DNA of 64,000 nt from Paralithodes platypus (taxonomy: Eukaryota; Arthropoda; Malacostraca; Decapoda; Lithodidae), in assembly GCA_032716605.1 (NCBI GenBank), contig CM064502.1, forward strand, positions 53,956,879-54,020,878, written 5' to 3'. Positions 12,201-24,800 of the stretch are shown piece by piece. The notes under the pieces were generated by a model that saw only the letters and a list, made by a program, of their open reading frames with translations, had not been told where the DNA came from and made no database searches. How positions within the stretch are numbered: the stretch's first letter is position 1; every line of letters starts with the position of its first letter. Made by a program: the position numbers and the translations under genes.

Positions 12201-15200
12201 AAGGTCCAAATAATATTATCTAGACCTTGGCCTAAAAGACTCACATGTAGATTATAATCTTTAATATATGTATGTACTGTATACGTATATGTACTATAAG
12301 TATATTTATGCCTTAAAGCATTAACAAATGTCCAAAGTCATCCCATTTTATGTGTAATTGTTGTTGTAGTTTCCCAGACTGTCTAACCGAGCAGTCCCGA
12401 GTCTGGTTGACCGAAGCCGCGCAAGATACTCGTTTATTGTAATACAGTAGATGTTGTTTTTGTTGTTCCCCAGGCTGTCTGGCCGAACAGCCCCAAGGTC
12501 TCGAGCAAGGCCAAGGCCATAAACGAGCGCCCCCACAAAATCCTCCCTGCTTACCACTAACAAAGCCCGGGTGACCGAAGCCACTCCAAGGCAGGGAGCT
12601 GAGGAGGGTGCGGAAACGCCCGGGAAACCAAAGCCCCACCCAAGGCCCTGTGCCCCTCAGCAATTATGAAGGGAAAGTTGAGGGGTAAGGTAAAAATGTG
12701 ACACTTTGGCTCCCAATCTGCCAACTTCTAGGTTGGCAGTAGGGAGGTCAATCCACGGAAAAGACGCCGCCACTTGAGATCTAGAAGATATATAAGTAAA
12801 AGGAACAGTCAGAGTAAGCTATGGGTATGGCAGAGATCGCTCAGTTCTCACTCGGATAGACCAGCCCATCACCACATGACTAGAACCCAATCCTCTCAGC
12901 ATCAGCTAGGAAAGGGCCTAGAAAGCCGCCTTTGGCGGGGGGATAGGCTCTCCCCTATTTCAACTCCTTTCGGGGTTGGGCACCCGCCCGTATCACCCGC
13001 CCGTATCTACTGTATCTAATACAGTAGATATTACATATGACTTAATGAGATTAGGTATAAGGTTTATCATGATATTCTTCTAGTGTTACATTTAAATAAT
13101 TATAGTAGAAAGAATGTGAAGCCTGTGACTGGGCTGATTATGGATGTGGTAGATACTGTTTTATAGAGTTGTTATCTTGTCCATACCTGAGCCTGCTGCC
13201 CATGCCATCCTTTCACCATCCTATTACCGGTATCAAACTATACAACAACATTTTTAGTATTTTTTTTTTTTTTTCCCCAATACTTTGACTCATAGATCCT
13301 CATTCAAGCCAAAGTTGTTGTTGTTGTTCCCCAGGCTGTCTGACCGAACAGCCCAAGGTCCCGAGCAGGTCAAGGCCATAGCTAAGCGCCCCCACAGAAC
13401 CCTCCCAGCTTTACCTCTACAAAAGCCCAGGTGACCGAAGCCGCTCCCAGGTGAGGGGCTGAAGAGGGTGCGGAAACGCCCGAGACACCAAAGCCCCACC
13501 CAGGGCCCTGTTCCCTTTAACAATTATGAAGGGAAAGTTGAGGGGCCAACCCAAAGTTGTACATTATTGTGGGAAAAATGTTCCGGCCAAAGGCCGATTT
13601 CCTTGAATTGCAGACTCAATATAACTCATAAGATTTTTTTTTACACCTGTATGGCGTGAAATATCTTATAATCGCCAATCTAATGGAGCGAAACATCTTC
13701 AAAACAAAAACTAATTGGAAACAGGGAGGGTTAAAGAAAGTTTGGAACTAATTGTTGTGTAACGCCGCCATTAGGACAAGAGACTTAAACTGCACGTATG
13801 TGTGGAGCACTCAGTCTTAAAATGTTATGTATGTATGTATGTACTGTATATGTAAGGTATAATATATTATTATGCTAATATTCTAACAAGTATCATATTT
13901 TTTTTCAATAACTAGGAAGCCTGTGTCTGGGTTGACTGAGGATGTGGTGGATGCTGTGTTAGAGTCGTCAGCTTTCCCCTTCCCCAGCCTATTGCCCAGG
14001 CGATCCTTTCAAAGGCCTCATATGAAAGGCTACAACAAAATCGTCTTCCTTGCTTCTGAAGATGCGTAAGTACTCCTTTTTAACCTACAACGTTTATTAG
14101 GTAAAGTATAATATGTATGTATGAATATACACAGGCACATATCCCATAGCTGGGGGGTGGGCGACTCGAGACAGAGCCCAAACAGAGGAAAAAAAGGATA
14201 AAAAAAAACCACACATCTAGGTTGCCCGGGAGAAGACCCAGAGACCCAGGTCCATTTGGGGTCCCCAGCAAAAGATTCTCAGGTCCCAGACCTCCTGAAG
14301 AGGTTCTGGTCTCAGCAGGCAGACACGCAACGAAGCTTTAGCACCACAAAGCCCGCCCACCTCACATCCAGGCATGACCCTTCATATACACCGGCTCCTC
14401 GGGCCAGGCGCCTGACGGACTATTATCTAGTCCAACTGGCTCCCGACTCACTCTCCCAACGACCACGTTGTCACTCTTCTAAATATTCACAAGTATTTTC
14501 CATTCATTCCTATTCATTACCACTTCTCTTGCTTGTTCTACAGTCATCTCTATCTTCTAACGCTTGTACTACACTATCTCTCTATCTTAACGGAGGTCTT
14601 CCTATCCCTCTACCCCCCTTGTATTTGACTCATATACTCTCTTTGTAATCCTTTCATCTCTCCTTCACTCAACATGTCCATACCAGCATAGGAATTTTGC
14701 TAAAAGCTGGGGACAAATTCTTTATCAAGAGATTTCCACACCACTGTGTTTGTAAGTAAAGTTAGGTGCATTAAAATTAAATTAGCTTTATTAGTTTATT
14801 CCAATTTCTTGAATACCACAGTTATTTCAAAATGATACTAGTCAACAATATGCAATGCCTCAGAAGTCGTGGTCTGAGTTTTATCCAGGTTCTGTATCAT
14901 CATGGCTACAGTTCTTGCATGTACTGCCTTTACAACTTCCGCATGCTGAGATACTATTGACACCATTGTTATTGCAGCTGCACTGCCGGTTGCTTCAATC
15001 TCCATTACAATTGCAGCTCATGAACCGGAGCAGCTCCTCAGGGGCCGTGGGGTCTACTGTTGGAACTGGCTCATAACCACGAACCCCTAACGTTCATTCA
15101 TAGTCACTGGAGTCCAGAGACATTCTCTGTAGCAGCATCCAGATAGGCACGAAGAGAAGGCTGTGCATCTGCACCCTCTGTTGGAGGAAGAGTCTCTGGT

Positions 15201-15852
15201 TTGATCAGCCTGGCCGCTGCCTTCCGCGAGAACATGTCGTATTGAATTGCCCACAAAGTAGTACCTGGTGCATGGTAAATGTGCTGGAAAATCACAATAC
15301 CAGCCCCAATCATCACATCGTTATTAGACTGTACATCAAGGATGATGTCCATGTGTTAATCAATGTCCCGTGCACAAAACCTGTCAAATATAGTAGTTTT
15401 CCCATGGCCCCCGATTGCAGATACACTGTACCATATCACAACTGGTGAAGGCGTACAAAAGAGCAGGCTGCGTCTCTGATTTTCAGAGAGAGTTTCTCAG
15501 ATGCTCTTAACATCGTAAGAGCCCTTCGACATGGTTAAGAAGAGTGAGTGGATGGTTGATGCTTGAGTTGTGGTGCAGTAGCATTATTAGCACGTCCGCA
15601 TCTTTCGCCCGCCCCTGAAAATAGAACAAGAAGAATACAAACAGATAAGCATCTTGAACTGTGCAAAAATGGTGACATTTTAAATAAAAATACTTACCGT
15701 TAACTGTAGCGAATTCAGACAATTTTTGTACCGTCTAGTTTATTTTTTTGTTCTTCCGAATTTCTTAGGTATTATAAGTGAGGCTGGTCCACTATGTATC
15801 AAGTAACATCAGTAAAAATATTGTTGCAGTGTGTATTCCTTCTCTTATGGAT

Positions 15853-15891
<39 letters not shown>

Positions 15892-18800
15892 GAAGAGACA
15901 AAAGGCAGGTTGCCTGTAGTTTGTGTCTCCCCCAAAGTAAAAGAGTGACGGAGCCAAATTCAAGAGACGGAGTCAAAATGCCTGGACACACAAAGTTTAA
16001 AGCAGTCTAAGTCATAGGATGAAGGAAAGATTGATTGAGGGAAAGAGTTCCAGAGTTCACTTGTTGAGTAGAAGAAAAACTGAGAAAATTTGTCAATTCT
16101 TGGGTTGGAGAGCTGGACAGAATTGGAGTGGGACTGTGTTGAAAGGAAGGTGCCTCACACTTGCTGCAGAGAGCTCTTGTCATATAACCAAATTGTCCTG
16201 GTTTGACAGTCTGGCCCAAACCAACCAAACCTGCTTGTGTATAAATGTAATTATTTATCTGTTATGTGTATGTAGCTTGCTGGCACTGGGATTGCACCAC
16301 CACCTGGGATCCAAATAGCACTATGAAACTTGTAAGAACATAAATATAACACTGGAGCATAGAGGTGATTCATCCGTGGCCATCCCCTCCAGGGTGGTAA
16401 TAGAAGAAAGATCATATTTGTTACTTACTGGGTTGGAGAGCTGGACAGAATAGGGGTGGGATTGTGTTGAGAGGCGGGTACCTCCCACTGAGAGAGCTCT
16501 GAAGAACACTGATTGTTGTAATAGCGATAGAAGAGTGAAAGAGATGAAAACGAGATCTAACATTGCAGTGTGTAGAAAGAGATTGTAGGGACTTAGTAAG
16601 AGGTGGTGATTTGATAAGACCGAATGCTATGGACTCTACCTTTTCGAGTTTTCGAGAAGTGCGGTATGGGGGGAACCTCTCCAGACATGCGAATAATACT
16701 TGATACATGGACGCACTGTGCCTGTGTACAGAGAAAGAAGCTGTGCGGGGGTAAGGAACCCACAGATACAGTTGAGCACACCCAACCTCTAGGAAGCTGT
16801 TTTAGCAAGAGTGGTGATATGGTATTTCCAGGAAAGGTTGGAGAAAAAGAAACATCAAAGATATTGAGAGAAGATGAAGGGTGGATAGATATAGATACTG
16901 TAGATAGATGGAGATAGATTGTAAAACCTGATCCCACCTTTTTCTAGGCCTTCCCCGTCCACACAGCTCCCTCAATGGTTTACAGACTTGGATCTCTTCA
17001 CCCAATTTTGGTTATCCATCCTCTCCACATACCCATACCAAGTTTATTACCAACTAATCCTGCTTGTGTGTAAATGTAATTTTTTCACTGTATTTTGAAT
17101 GCAGGCTGTTGGCACTAGGACTACAACACCACCTGGGAACCAAGTACCACTATGAGAAGTGTAAGAAGACCCAGTACCAGCTGCTGACCATGGCGCTGGA
17201 CAAGACCGTGCGGGACCTTCTGGTGGCCAAAACTCTCACTCAAGCTGCCAACCGGGTCAAGAACATCAAAATGAGGGCCAAGGACTCACAGTCTAACCCC
17301 ATAGTGGTCAGTTGCACTTTGTTTGTTACAGTAAAGTCTATAAGTTGTATGATCCTATAGTGCTCAGTTTAATATTGTTAGTACAATTCACTGTACAAAA
17401 TACAATAATCTCTCAAAGTTATATTTATATTCTTGGGAAAAAAATATATATGAAACAACTTTCAGGTGAAGTTTAAGTGAAGCAGGCATAATTGGATGGG
17501 GAATAGGAAGGATAAAAAGAGTAGTAGTGTGGGAGGGTGGCATTAGAAGTAAAGAAGTGTGTGAGGCATTTAAAATGGTGAAGATGGGTAAAGCATCAGT
17601 GATAGATGTAGTGTGTGGCGATATGCAGAAGTATGGAGGTTAGGTAGTGACTGAATGGATATGGAAAATGTATATACTGTACAGTACTAGCATGGGAAAA
17701 GGGAAGTGTGCCTAAAATGTATATACTGTACAGTACTAGCATGGGAAAAGGGAAGTGTGCCTAAATGTATATACTGTACAGTACTAGCATGGGAAAAGGG
17801 AAGTGTGCCTAAAATGTATATACTATACAGTACTAGCATGGGAAAAGGGAAGTGTGCCTAAAATGTATATACTATACAGTACTAGCATGGGAAAAGGGAA
17901 GTGTGCCTAAATGTATATACTATACAGTACTAGCATGGGAAAAGGGAAGTGTGCCTAAAATGTATATACTGTACAGTACTAGCATGGGAAAAGGGAAGTG
18001 TGCCTAAATGTATATACTGTACAGTACTAGCATGGGAAAAGGGAAGTGTGCCTAAAATGTATATACTGTACAGTACTAGCATGGGAAAAGGGAAGTGTGC
18101 CTAAAATGTATATACTGTACAGTACTAGCATGGGAAAAGGGAAGTGTGCCTAAAGGCTGGAAGCCAGGCATAATTGTCCTCTTATATAAAGGGAAAGGGG
18201 AGAGAGAAGTGTGTGGTAATCACAGGGATAGTCTCCTTACTATAGTAGGAAAGATGTACTGTACTGTAGGATAGTGATCGAAAGACTGTTTAGCCTCATT
18301 AGTTTTCAGATTTTATGATGTTCAGACCATTAGTTTGGCGATTTTAAGATCTTTCGCCCCATTTCTTTGTCAATATTAAGACCTTTTGTGCTATTTAGGT
18401 GTCAATTTTTTTCCCCTGGTGAACGAGTGAGCCTGTAATTTTTAAAGAACCAGCCTTTTCTACTGAAAAATGTACAAATTAATCTAGAAGGGGGATCTAA
18501 TGGATGTTTTTGTTAGATTGATGGAGGTCTAGAGAGGAAACTAAAAAATATATGAATACAGTATATACCGGTACATAAATATATGAATACGGTATATACC
18601 GGTACATAAATATGTGAATACAGTATATACCGGTACATAAATATATGAATACAGTATATACCGGTACATAAATATATGAATACAGTATATACCGGTACAT
18701 AAATATGTGAATACAGTATATACCGGTACATAAATATATGAATGCGGTATATACCGATACATAAATATATGAATACAGTATATACCGGTACATAAATATA

Positions 18801-21800
18801 TGAATACAGTATATACCGGTACATAAATAGACCAAGAATCTAACCATTGTCCCCTTAAAGAACTCTCTCTCTGTTCAACCTCTACCAGTACTGCCTTGCA
18901 CCCTCATATTTCACCGCTTCCAGTAATTTACCAGCCATTCTGTAAATTCTTAGTATGTATGTATGTTTATAGTCAGGCACACACCACATACTGTATGTAT
19001 GTTTATAGTCAGGCACACACCACATACTGTATGTATGTTTATAGTCAGGCACACACCACATACTGTATGTATGTTTATAGTCAGGCACACACCACATACT
19101 GTATGTATGTTTATAGTCAGGCACACACCACATACTGTATGTATGTTTATAGTCAGGCACCCACCACATACTGTATGTATGTTTATAGTCAGGCACACAC
19201 CACATACTGTAGGTCACCATGAATGAATCACTTCCATATTCCGAGGCAGTTCGTTCGAGTTTCTATCTTGTTTTGTGTTGTGTATAGTGTGTGAGGCGCA
19301 TGTGGAATATTTTTGTATTGTTGAAATGGTTGTGGATAAGAATTTAGTCTATGACCAGTGTAAGCAGCTTGCCCATGCTGATAAAGTGCTAGTTTATACA
19401 CCGTAACACTCGGCCATGAGCGGATCCGCTCATGGCCGAGTGGTTACTATGCGCAACTCTCCCAAATATTCCTGAGTGGGTTCGAATTCTGGTCAGGATA
19501 CCTCTCTCCCAACCTGTCCGACATTATCATTAGATACTAGCTTATACTTGTGTACATGTGACATTGGTCTACTGCACCTGTAATATCCGCCATTGCCGTT
19601 AGGGGTAGGATAGGCCATGCCTGAAGGTCAATAAACCTATGATTTACTGAGTGGATGCCGAACCTTGGACCTTTCATGCATGAGATGGGTGCAGTACCTC
19701 TGAGCCATAATAATTTGTTTTAATAAATGGTAGGTCAGTAAGTATTTCTAGTATTTACAGTACTTTCTTGTGAATTTATAATTTGTGCTGTGTCATTCCT
19801 ACTCCAAATGGTAAGAAAGTGCGAATGCAATTGTAAGTGTACGAGTGTCTTTTATTAGGTTTTACATTTTTTCCTATAATTATATTTCCTTGTGATCTTT
19901 TTATTTGTCTGTGTGCCACCTCACCCAGGTGGAAAAGCGGCAATTAGGAAGACAAAAATTTAATTTAAATCGATTATTATCATTGTCAGCAATACCTGGA
20001 GAGTGGACGGGTAGAGCTTCCCAAGGCAAATCCGGAACCCATGTCATTATCAGCTGGGTACCCAGTGAAGGATATGTTGGAGTCTACCCTGCCACCTCCG
20101 TACAACAACTTAGTGAAGCAGAGGAACCTGAGAATGTTACGAGCCCGCCAGGAATCTTCCCGCCAGGCTAACCTCCAAGCTGCCTTCACCCTGCAGACTC
20201 ATGCACTGGAGGCCGAGTTTCAAGGTGTTGGAGGCTTTCACACACAGGTCAGTCACAGTTTATTGGTGTTGGAAGCTTTAGGGGCTTTCCCACCTTCAAA
20301 AATCACATGCCGACGACACGTCGGGTTAACAATGGGTTAATTCAGGTGAAAGAATGATATTTAAATAGTGCACCAGACTAGTGTTGAAGATAATAGTTGA
20401 GGTTGAAAGTGTTTGTGTGATATTGGCTTTAACCCTCCAGCCCCGGCTATGTATTATATATATATTCCCCGAAACCCTGGGGTTTTGGCCGAAAAACTTC
20501 TACGCCTAGGCTACCGTATCCTTGTTATTCTGACTGCTTCCGCATTCCCGCGCATCCCCAAGCGTAGATGTGTTTCTTACCTGTAGAATGGCATTAAGTA
20601 GAGCTCTCTAAGTCAACTGGTTCAGTTGTGATGATAATTTCATTTGGAGATAACTTTATGGCAAAAACAGCCACTTTACACTACTTTTCGATACTTAACA
20701 ACAACATACAGGCACACACGAACAAGCGACGCACTCCTTCTTGTGGCCAGAGATGCGGGGCGTCAGTCCAGCCGGCTGTTGTTTACATGCGTCGGACCGA
20801 TGCCTCGCACACCAAGCTCACAGGCTTTCAACCACTGGGCGTTCAAGAGCCCTTCCGGGCAGCTCGGGTATGCATTTTTATGGGCGTTCAAGAGCCCTTC
20901 CGGGAACGAAGGGTTAAAAGAGGGGTCACCTGCTTTTTTTTCTCTTCTTTTCTCTCTTTCTCTGGCTTGTATCCATTCGGCCCTATTCAGCCAACAGTTT
21001 TAAGTCGTTTATCCTCATCCAGGTGTTGATTTCTTCCTGGCGAGCAATAGCGAGCCAGCATTGTATGGAGAAATCCGGAGAACTTTTTTTCTATCGAAAA
21101 ATTTAAAAATTTAGCCTGCTGTCAAAAACATTTATAAAAATATGCTGGCTCGCTCCCGCTCGCCAGGAACAAATTGACACCTGAATGGGGATAAACGTCT
21201 TACAACAGTAGGCTGAATAAGGCCGAATGGGTACAACCCAGAGAGAGAGAGAAAGAGAGAAAAAATTAAAATAAATGAAAACCCCTTTATACAGTAGACC
21301 CTTGGGTAACATGCACGCGGGTACCATAAATTTGGCATATTATGCCTACATTAATGTTTATTTGTAATTTTCATGTACAGTGGTCCCTCTCATTTAGCAA
21401 ATTCATTAGTCTAGCCAAACCATCGCCCAAAGTGTATTTCGCCAAACGCGAATAGTACTTTAAATGGGAAAATTATCCATTAATCTTAGACGAGGCCCGA
21501 GTTCACCCTTTTGGGCCTTTTCAAACCGCCCGCCATGCGCATCGTCGATCGCCGACACACTCGGCGCCGTCTGCTTACTCTTTTTTGCTAGAAGACATAG
21601 GCCTAGCCTATATATCTCCACAAAGAATTGACCTAACCTAGGTTAGATGTATATCAGGCAGCAGAAGTCATTGTTATCTTGTGAATAGTCTTATTGATAA
21701 GGAATAACCACATAACCCTAGCAACAAGTTGCTAAGTCACTAGCTAGCCAGACCAAGAAATGGTCTAACCTAGCTTAGATATAATATCAGGAGGCATAAA

Positions 21801-24800
21801 TCACTTTTACCTTGTGAATGGTGAAGACTAGAATTTTCTATACCAACTGCTTTTCGATTGAGCAAAATAATGAAATTGGTTTTGGATCCGTGGTCACTTC
21901 TGTGATTAATTATATTTATCGATTGGGCCCCTGAGTCAGCTGATGCGCGCGTGTGTGTTTGTGTGTCGCAGACTGTTCGGCACAATAAACAAAGCAAAAC
22001 AAAAGAGATATGAGGTTCACAAATCGGTTTGGTCAAGATTACTCTGTTAATATACGTCTATGAAATATACCTGGGATATTCTCGCTATCCAAGAAGCTAT
22101 TAGGGTTTTGTGAGTAGGCCTAAGCTTATCTATAGCCTAGCCTCGGCCTAAGAGTAACTCTCAATACGGCGCTCTACTGTAGCCTACATGAAACATTAAC
22201 AGCAATAGAAAAGACAATAGATAATAGATTAAAATGTAAAACTTGCAAACTAAACAAACCAAAATTGGGACAAGGACAATATAAAGTCAAATTAAATTAT
22301 CAGATAACAGATTTTATTTACCATGAATTATTTAGAGTTAGGCCTGGTGAGACTAGCTTGCGGGCGGCGCATTCTGGGCCGACGCCATTCCGTGACGTCA
22401 GCATTCTCGCCAAAAGTGTATTTGAAGCGCCAAATTCGGATTCTGGTACCATATCCAACCTATCGCCAATACTGTGTTTCGCCAAGCTGAAATCCGTTAA
22501 ACGCGAGGGACCACTGTATTTCAGATGTAATATTGATACTTACTGTGAATATTCCGTGAGATTTTACCTTCATTTATGTTTATTCATATACTAATGTCTG
22601 CTAAGGCGTCATTAAGGCTCAGCAGACTAGGCCATGCTACAAACCCTTTTTTGTATACAGTGGTAGTATTTTCAGTACCATATGTGAATGTATATATTCT
22701 AATGGCAATAATATTTAATAACTTCAATAACAATTTGCTATCCATGTAGATCATTATTCAACCATATTACCTCTTCAGTTGCAGAAGATAGTGTTTGTGC
22801 AGCAGTGTGTGGGTGACAGTGTTTCTGCCGGCCAGCTCCCTCCAGTCTCCTTTGACACAACAGCCACTTCCCACACCAATGTTTTATCCGCCGGCAACAT
22901 TATATCCAACAATGTTGTGCCTGTGAGCAACATTGTATCCAGCAGCACCATTGTATCTGGCAACAACACTGCATCTAGCAACATTGTATCTGGCAATATT
23001 ATGTCTGCTAGCAACATTGCATCTGGCAGCAATATTGTGTCAGGTAACATTGTGTCTGGCAGCAATATTGTGTATGGTAACATTGCGTCTGGCAGCAATA
23101 TTGTGTCTGGTAACATTGCATCTGGCAGCAATATTGTGTCTGGTAACATTGCATCTGGCAGCAATATTGTGTCTGGTAACATTGCATCTGGCAGCAATAT
23201 TGTGTCTGGTAACATTGCATCAGGCACCAATATTGTATCTGGCAACAGTACTGTGTCTGGCAGCAATATTGTGCCTGGTAACATTGTGACCAGCAATATA
23301 TTATCCGACAATCAAGTTCCTCTACTGACTACTACACAGTTGGTGGTAACGTCACCAGAAGTTCCTCTACTGACTACTACACAGTTGGTGGTAACGTCAC
23401 CAGAAGTTCCTCTACTGACTACTACACAGTTGGTGGTAACGTCACCAGAAGTTCCTCTACTGACTACTACACAGTTGGTGGTAACGTCACCAGAAGAAAG
23501 TTTGCCTCTAATGGCTGGACACTCCACTTTACCTATGCCTCTACCCTCTAATACCCATAACAGCATTACCGCTACTGAAAAATGTACCAGTACTGTTGTC
23601 AGTGGTTATAGTGATAGTGTAAACTTTACTTACGCTGATTATACAAATAATGTGGATGATGCAAATTACACTAGTGGTGAATGTATGGGTGATTTGGATA
23701 GAGCAAATTGTACTAGTGGTGATTGTGTAGATAATGTTTGTGCTAGTACTATTGAAAAAGATAGTAAAGTAGTAAATGTTAATAAAGATGTTAGTAATGA
23801 TGAAAGTGATATTACAAATACTGGTGATACTGGAACTCCTCTCACTATTGCTAATAAAGTCGACCGGGTAGAAAGAGATAATACATTCTGCGATCATAAT
23901 GACACTACCTACTTCCAGTCACAAGCAATCAGTAGTTCCCTTCCTTTAAGCTCGCAGAATATTGATAAAAAGTCAATAACGATGCAAACCAGAACTATGG
24001 ATGTTGATAGTGCAAGAGACAATACAAACAATAGTACAAGTTTTAAGCCCTTGGTGAATGAGGGGAGTGGAGAATTACAAGGCGAGACAGCCGACTATCA
24101 TAACGAGGAAAGCCATGAGACTGAATGTGATATTACTCTTGGTTCCCTGCCATCTACTAACTCCCCAAATATGTCAATGGAAAATTCTGAGGAGAGCAAA
24201 ACTAAATGTATTGAGTTGCAGAATGGTGATAATAGAAACAAAGATTCTGAAGAGCACAATACTAACAGTGTGCAGAATACTGGTGATGAGAGGGTTAACA
24301 TAGTGTCAAAAATATCCTCCTCGGCACTCGGTGAAAAAAGTTCGTGTTCAGAATCATCAGTCATTAGAGTGGAGGAATGTAGTCCTATGCCTTTACTTGC
24401 CACTTCAGAGAAAGGCGTAGGCAAGGGCGATGGATTGGCACTCGTAACTGCATCCACCACAAATTTCACTTCCCCCACAAATTCCAGCTCCACCATCCCT
24501 TCCAGTATCACCGTCACCACCCTCACCACAATCCCTATCACCACCTCACCATCAAACCCCTTGTCTCCTATGTCTAGCACAATTCTATCCACTCCTCCAT
24601 CCATCGCTTCCACTCCATTATCCATTGAAAAACCAAGCATTACCCCTAATTCATCCCCCGACATTATTAAAAAGGATCTGCTCTCCTCATTTCAAGCTAT
24701 AAATGATGCCACAGCAGGTTCTGCTTCATCAAAACACCCTGCATCATTACCAGTAATAGCACTTGCAACCCCTAACAAAATGGAGATTCAAGGTTCTTCT

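Noticed and set aside
18497..18847. Long minus-strand ORFs of MYRYILYSYIYV-type repeats
   Set aside because: They are the 31-bp minisatellite read in three frames; no start context, splice signals or non-repeat coding sequence.
17668..19209. CRISPR-like regular repeats
   Set aside because: Units are contiguous with no unique spacers, and the DNA is eukaryotic.
18882..19226. Repetitive ORFs on both strands (YSQAHTTYCMYV, VPDYKHTYSMWC)
   Set aside because: The 36-bp array keeps all frames open; open frames on both strands argue against coding.
19921..19989. Upstream acceptor for the exon at 19990
   Set aside because: Using the AG near 19929 places an in-frame stop before the conserved QYLESG start; the 19989 AG fits phase and homology.
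22779..22781. Start codon of an independent 817-residue protein
   Set aside because: The codon is TTG directly after a splice acceptor, and flanking exons join it in phase. It is an internal exon.
22775..23311. Minus-strand 178-residue ORF (LLPDAMLPDTI repeats)
   Set aside because: Shadow of the in-phase GON4L coding minisatellite on the + strand.
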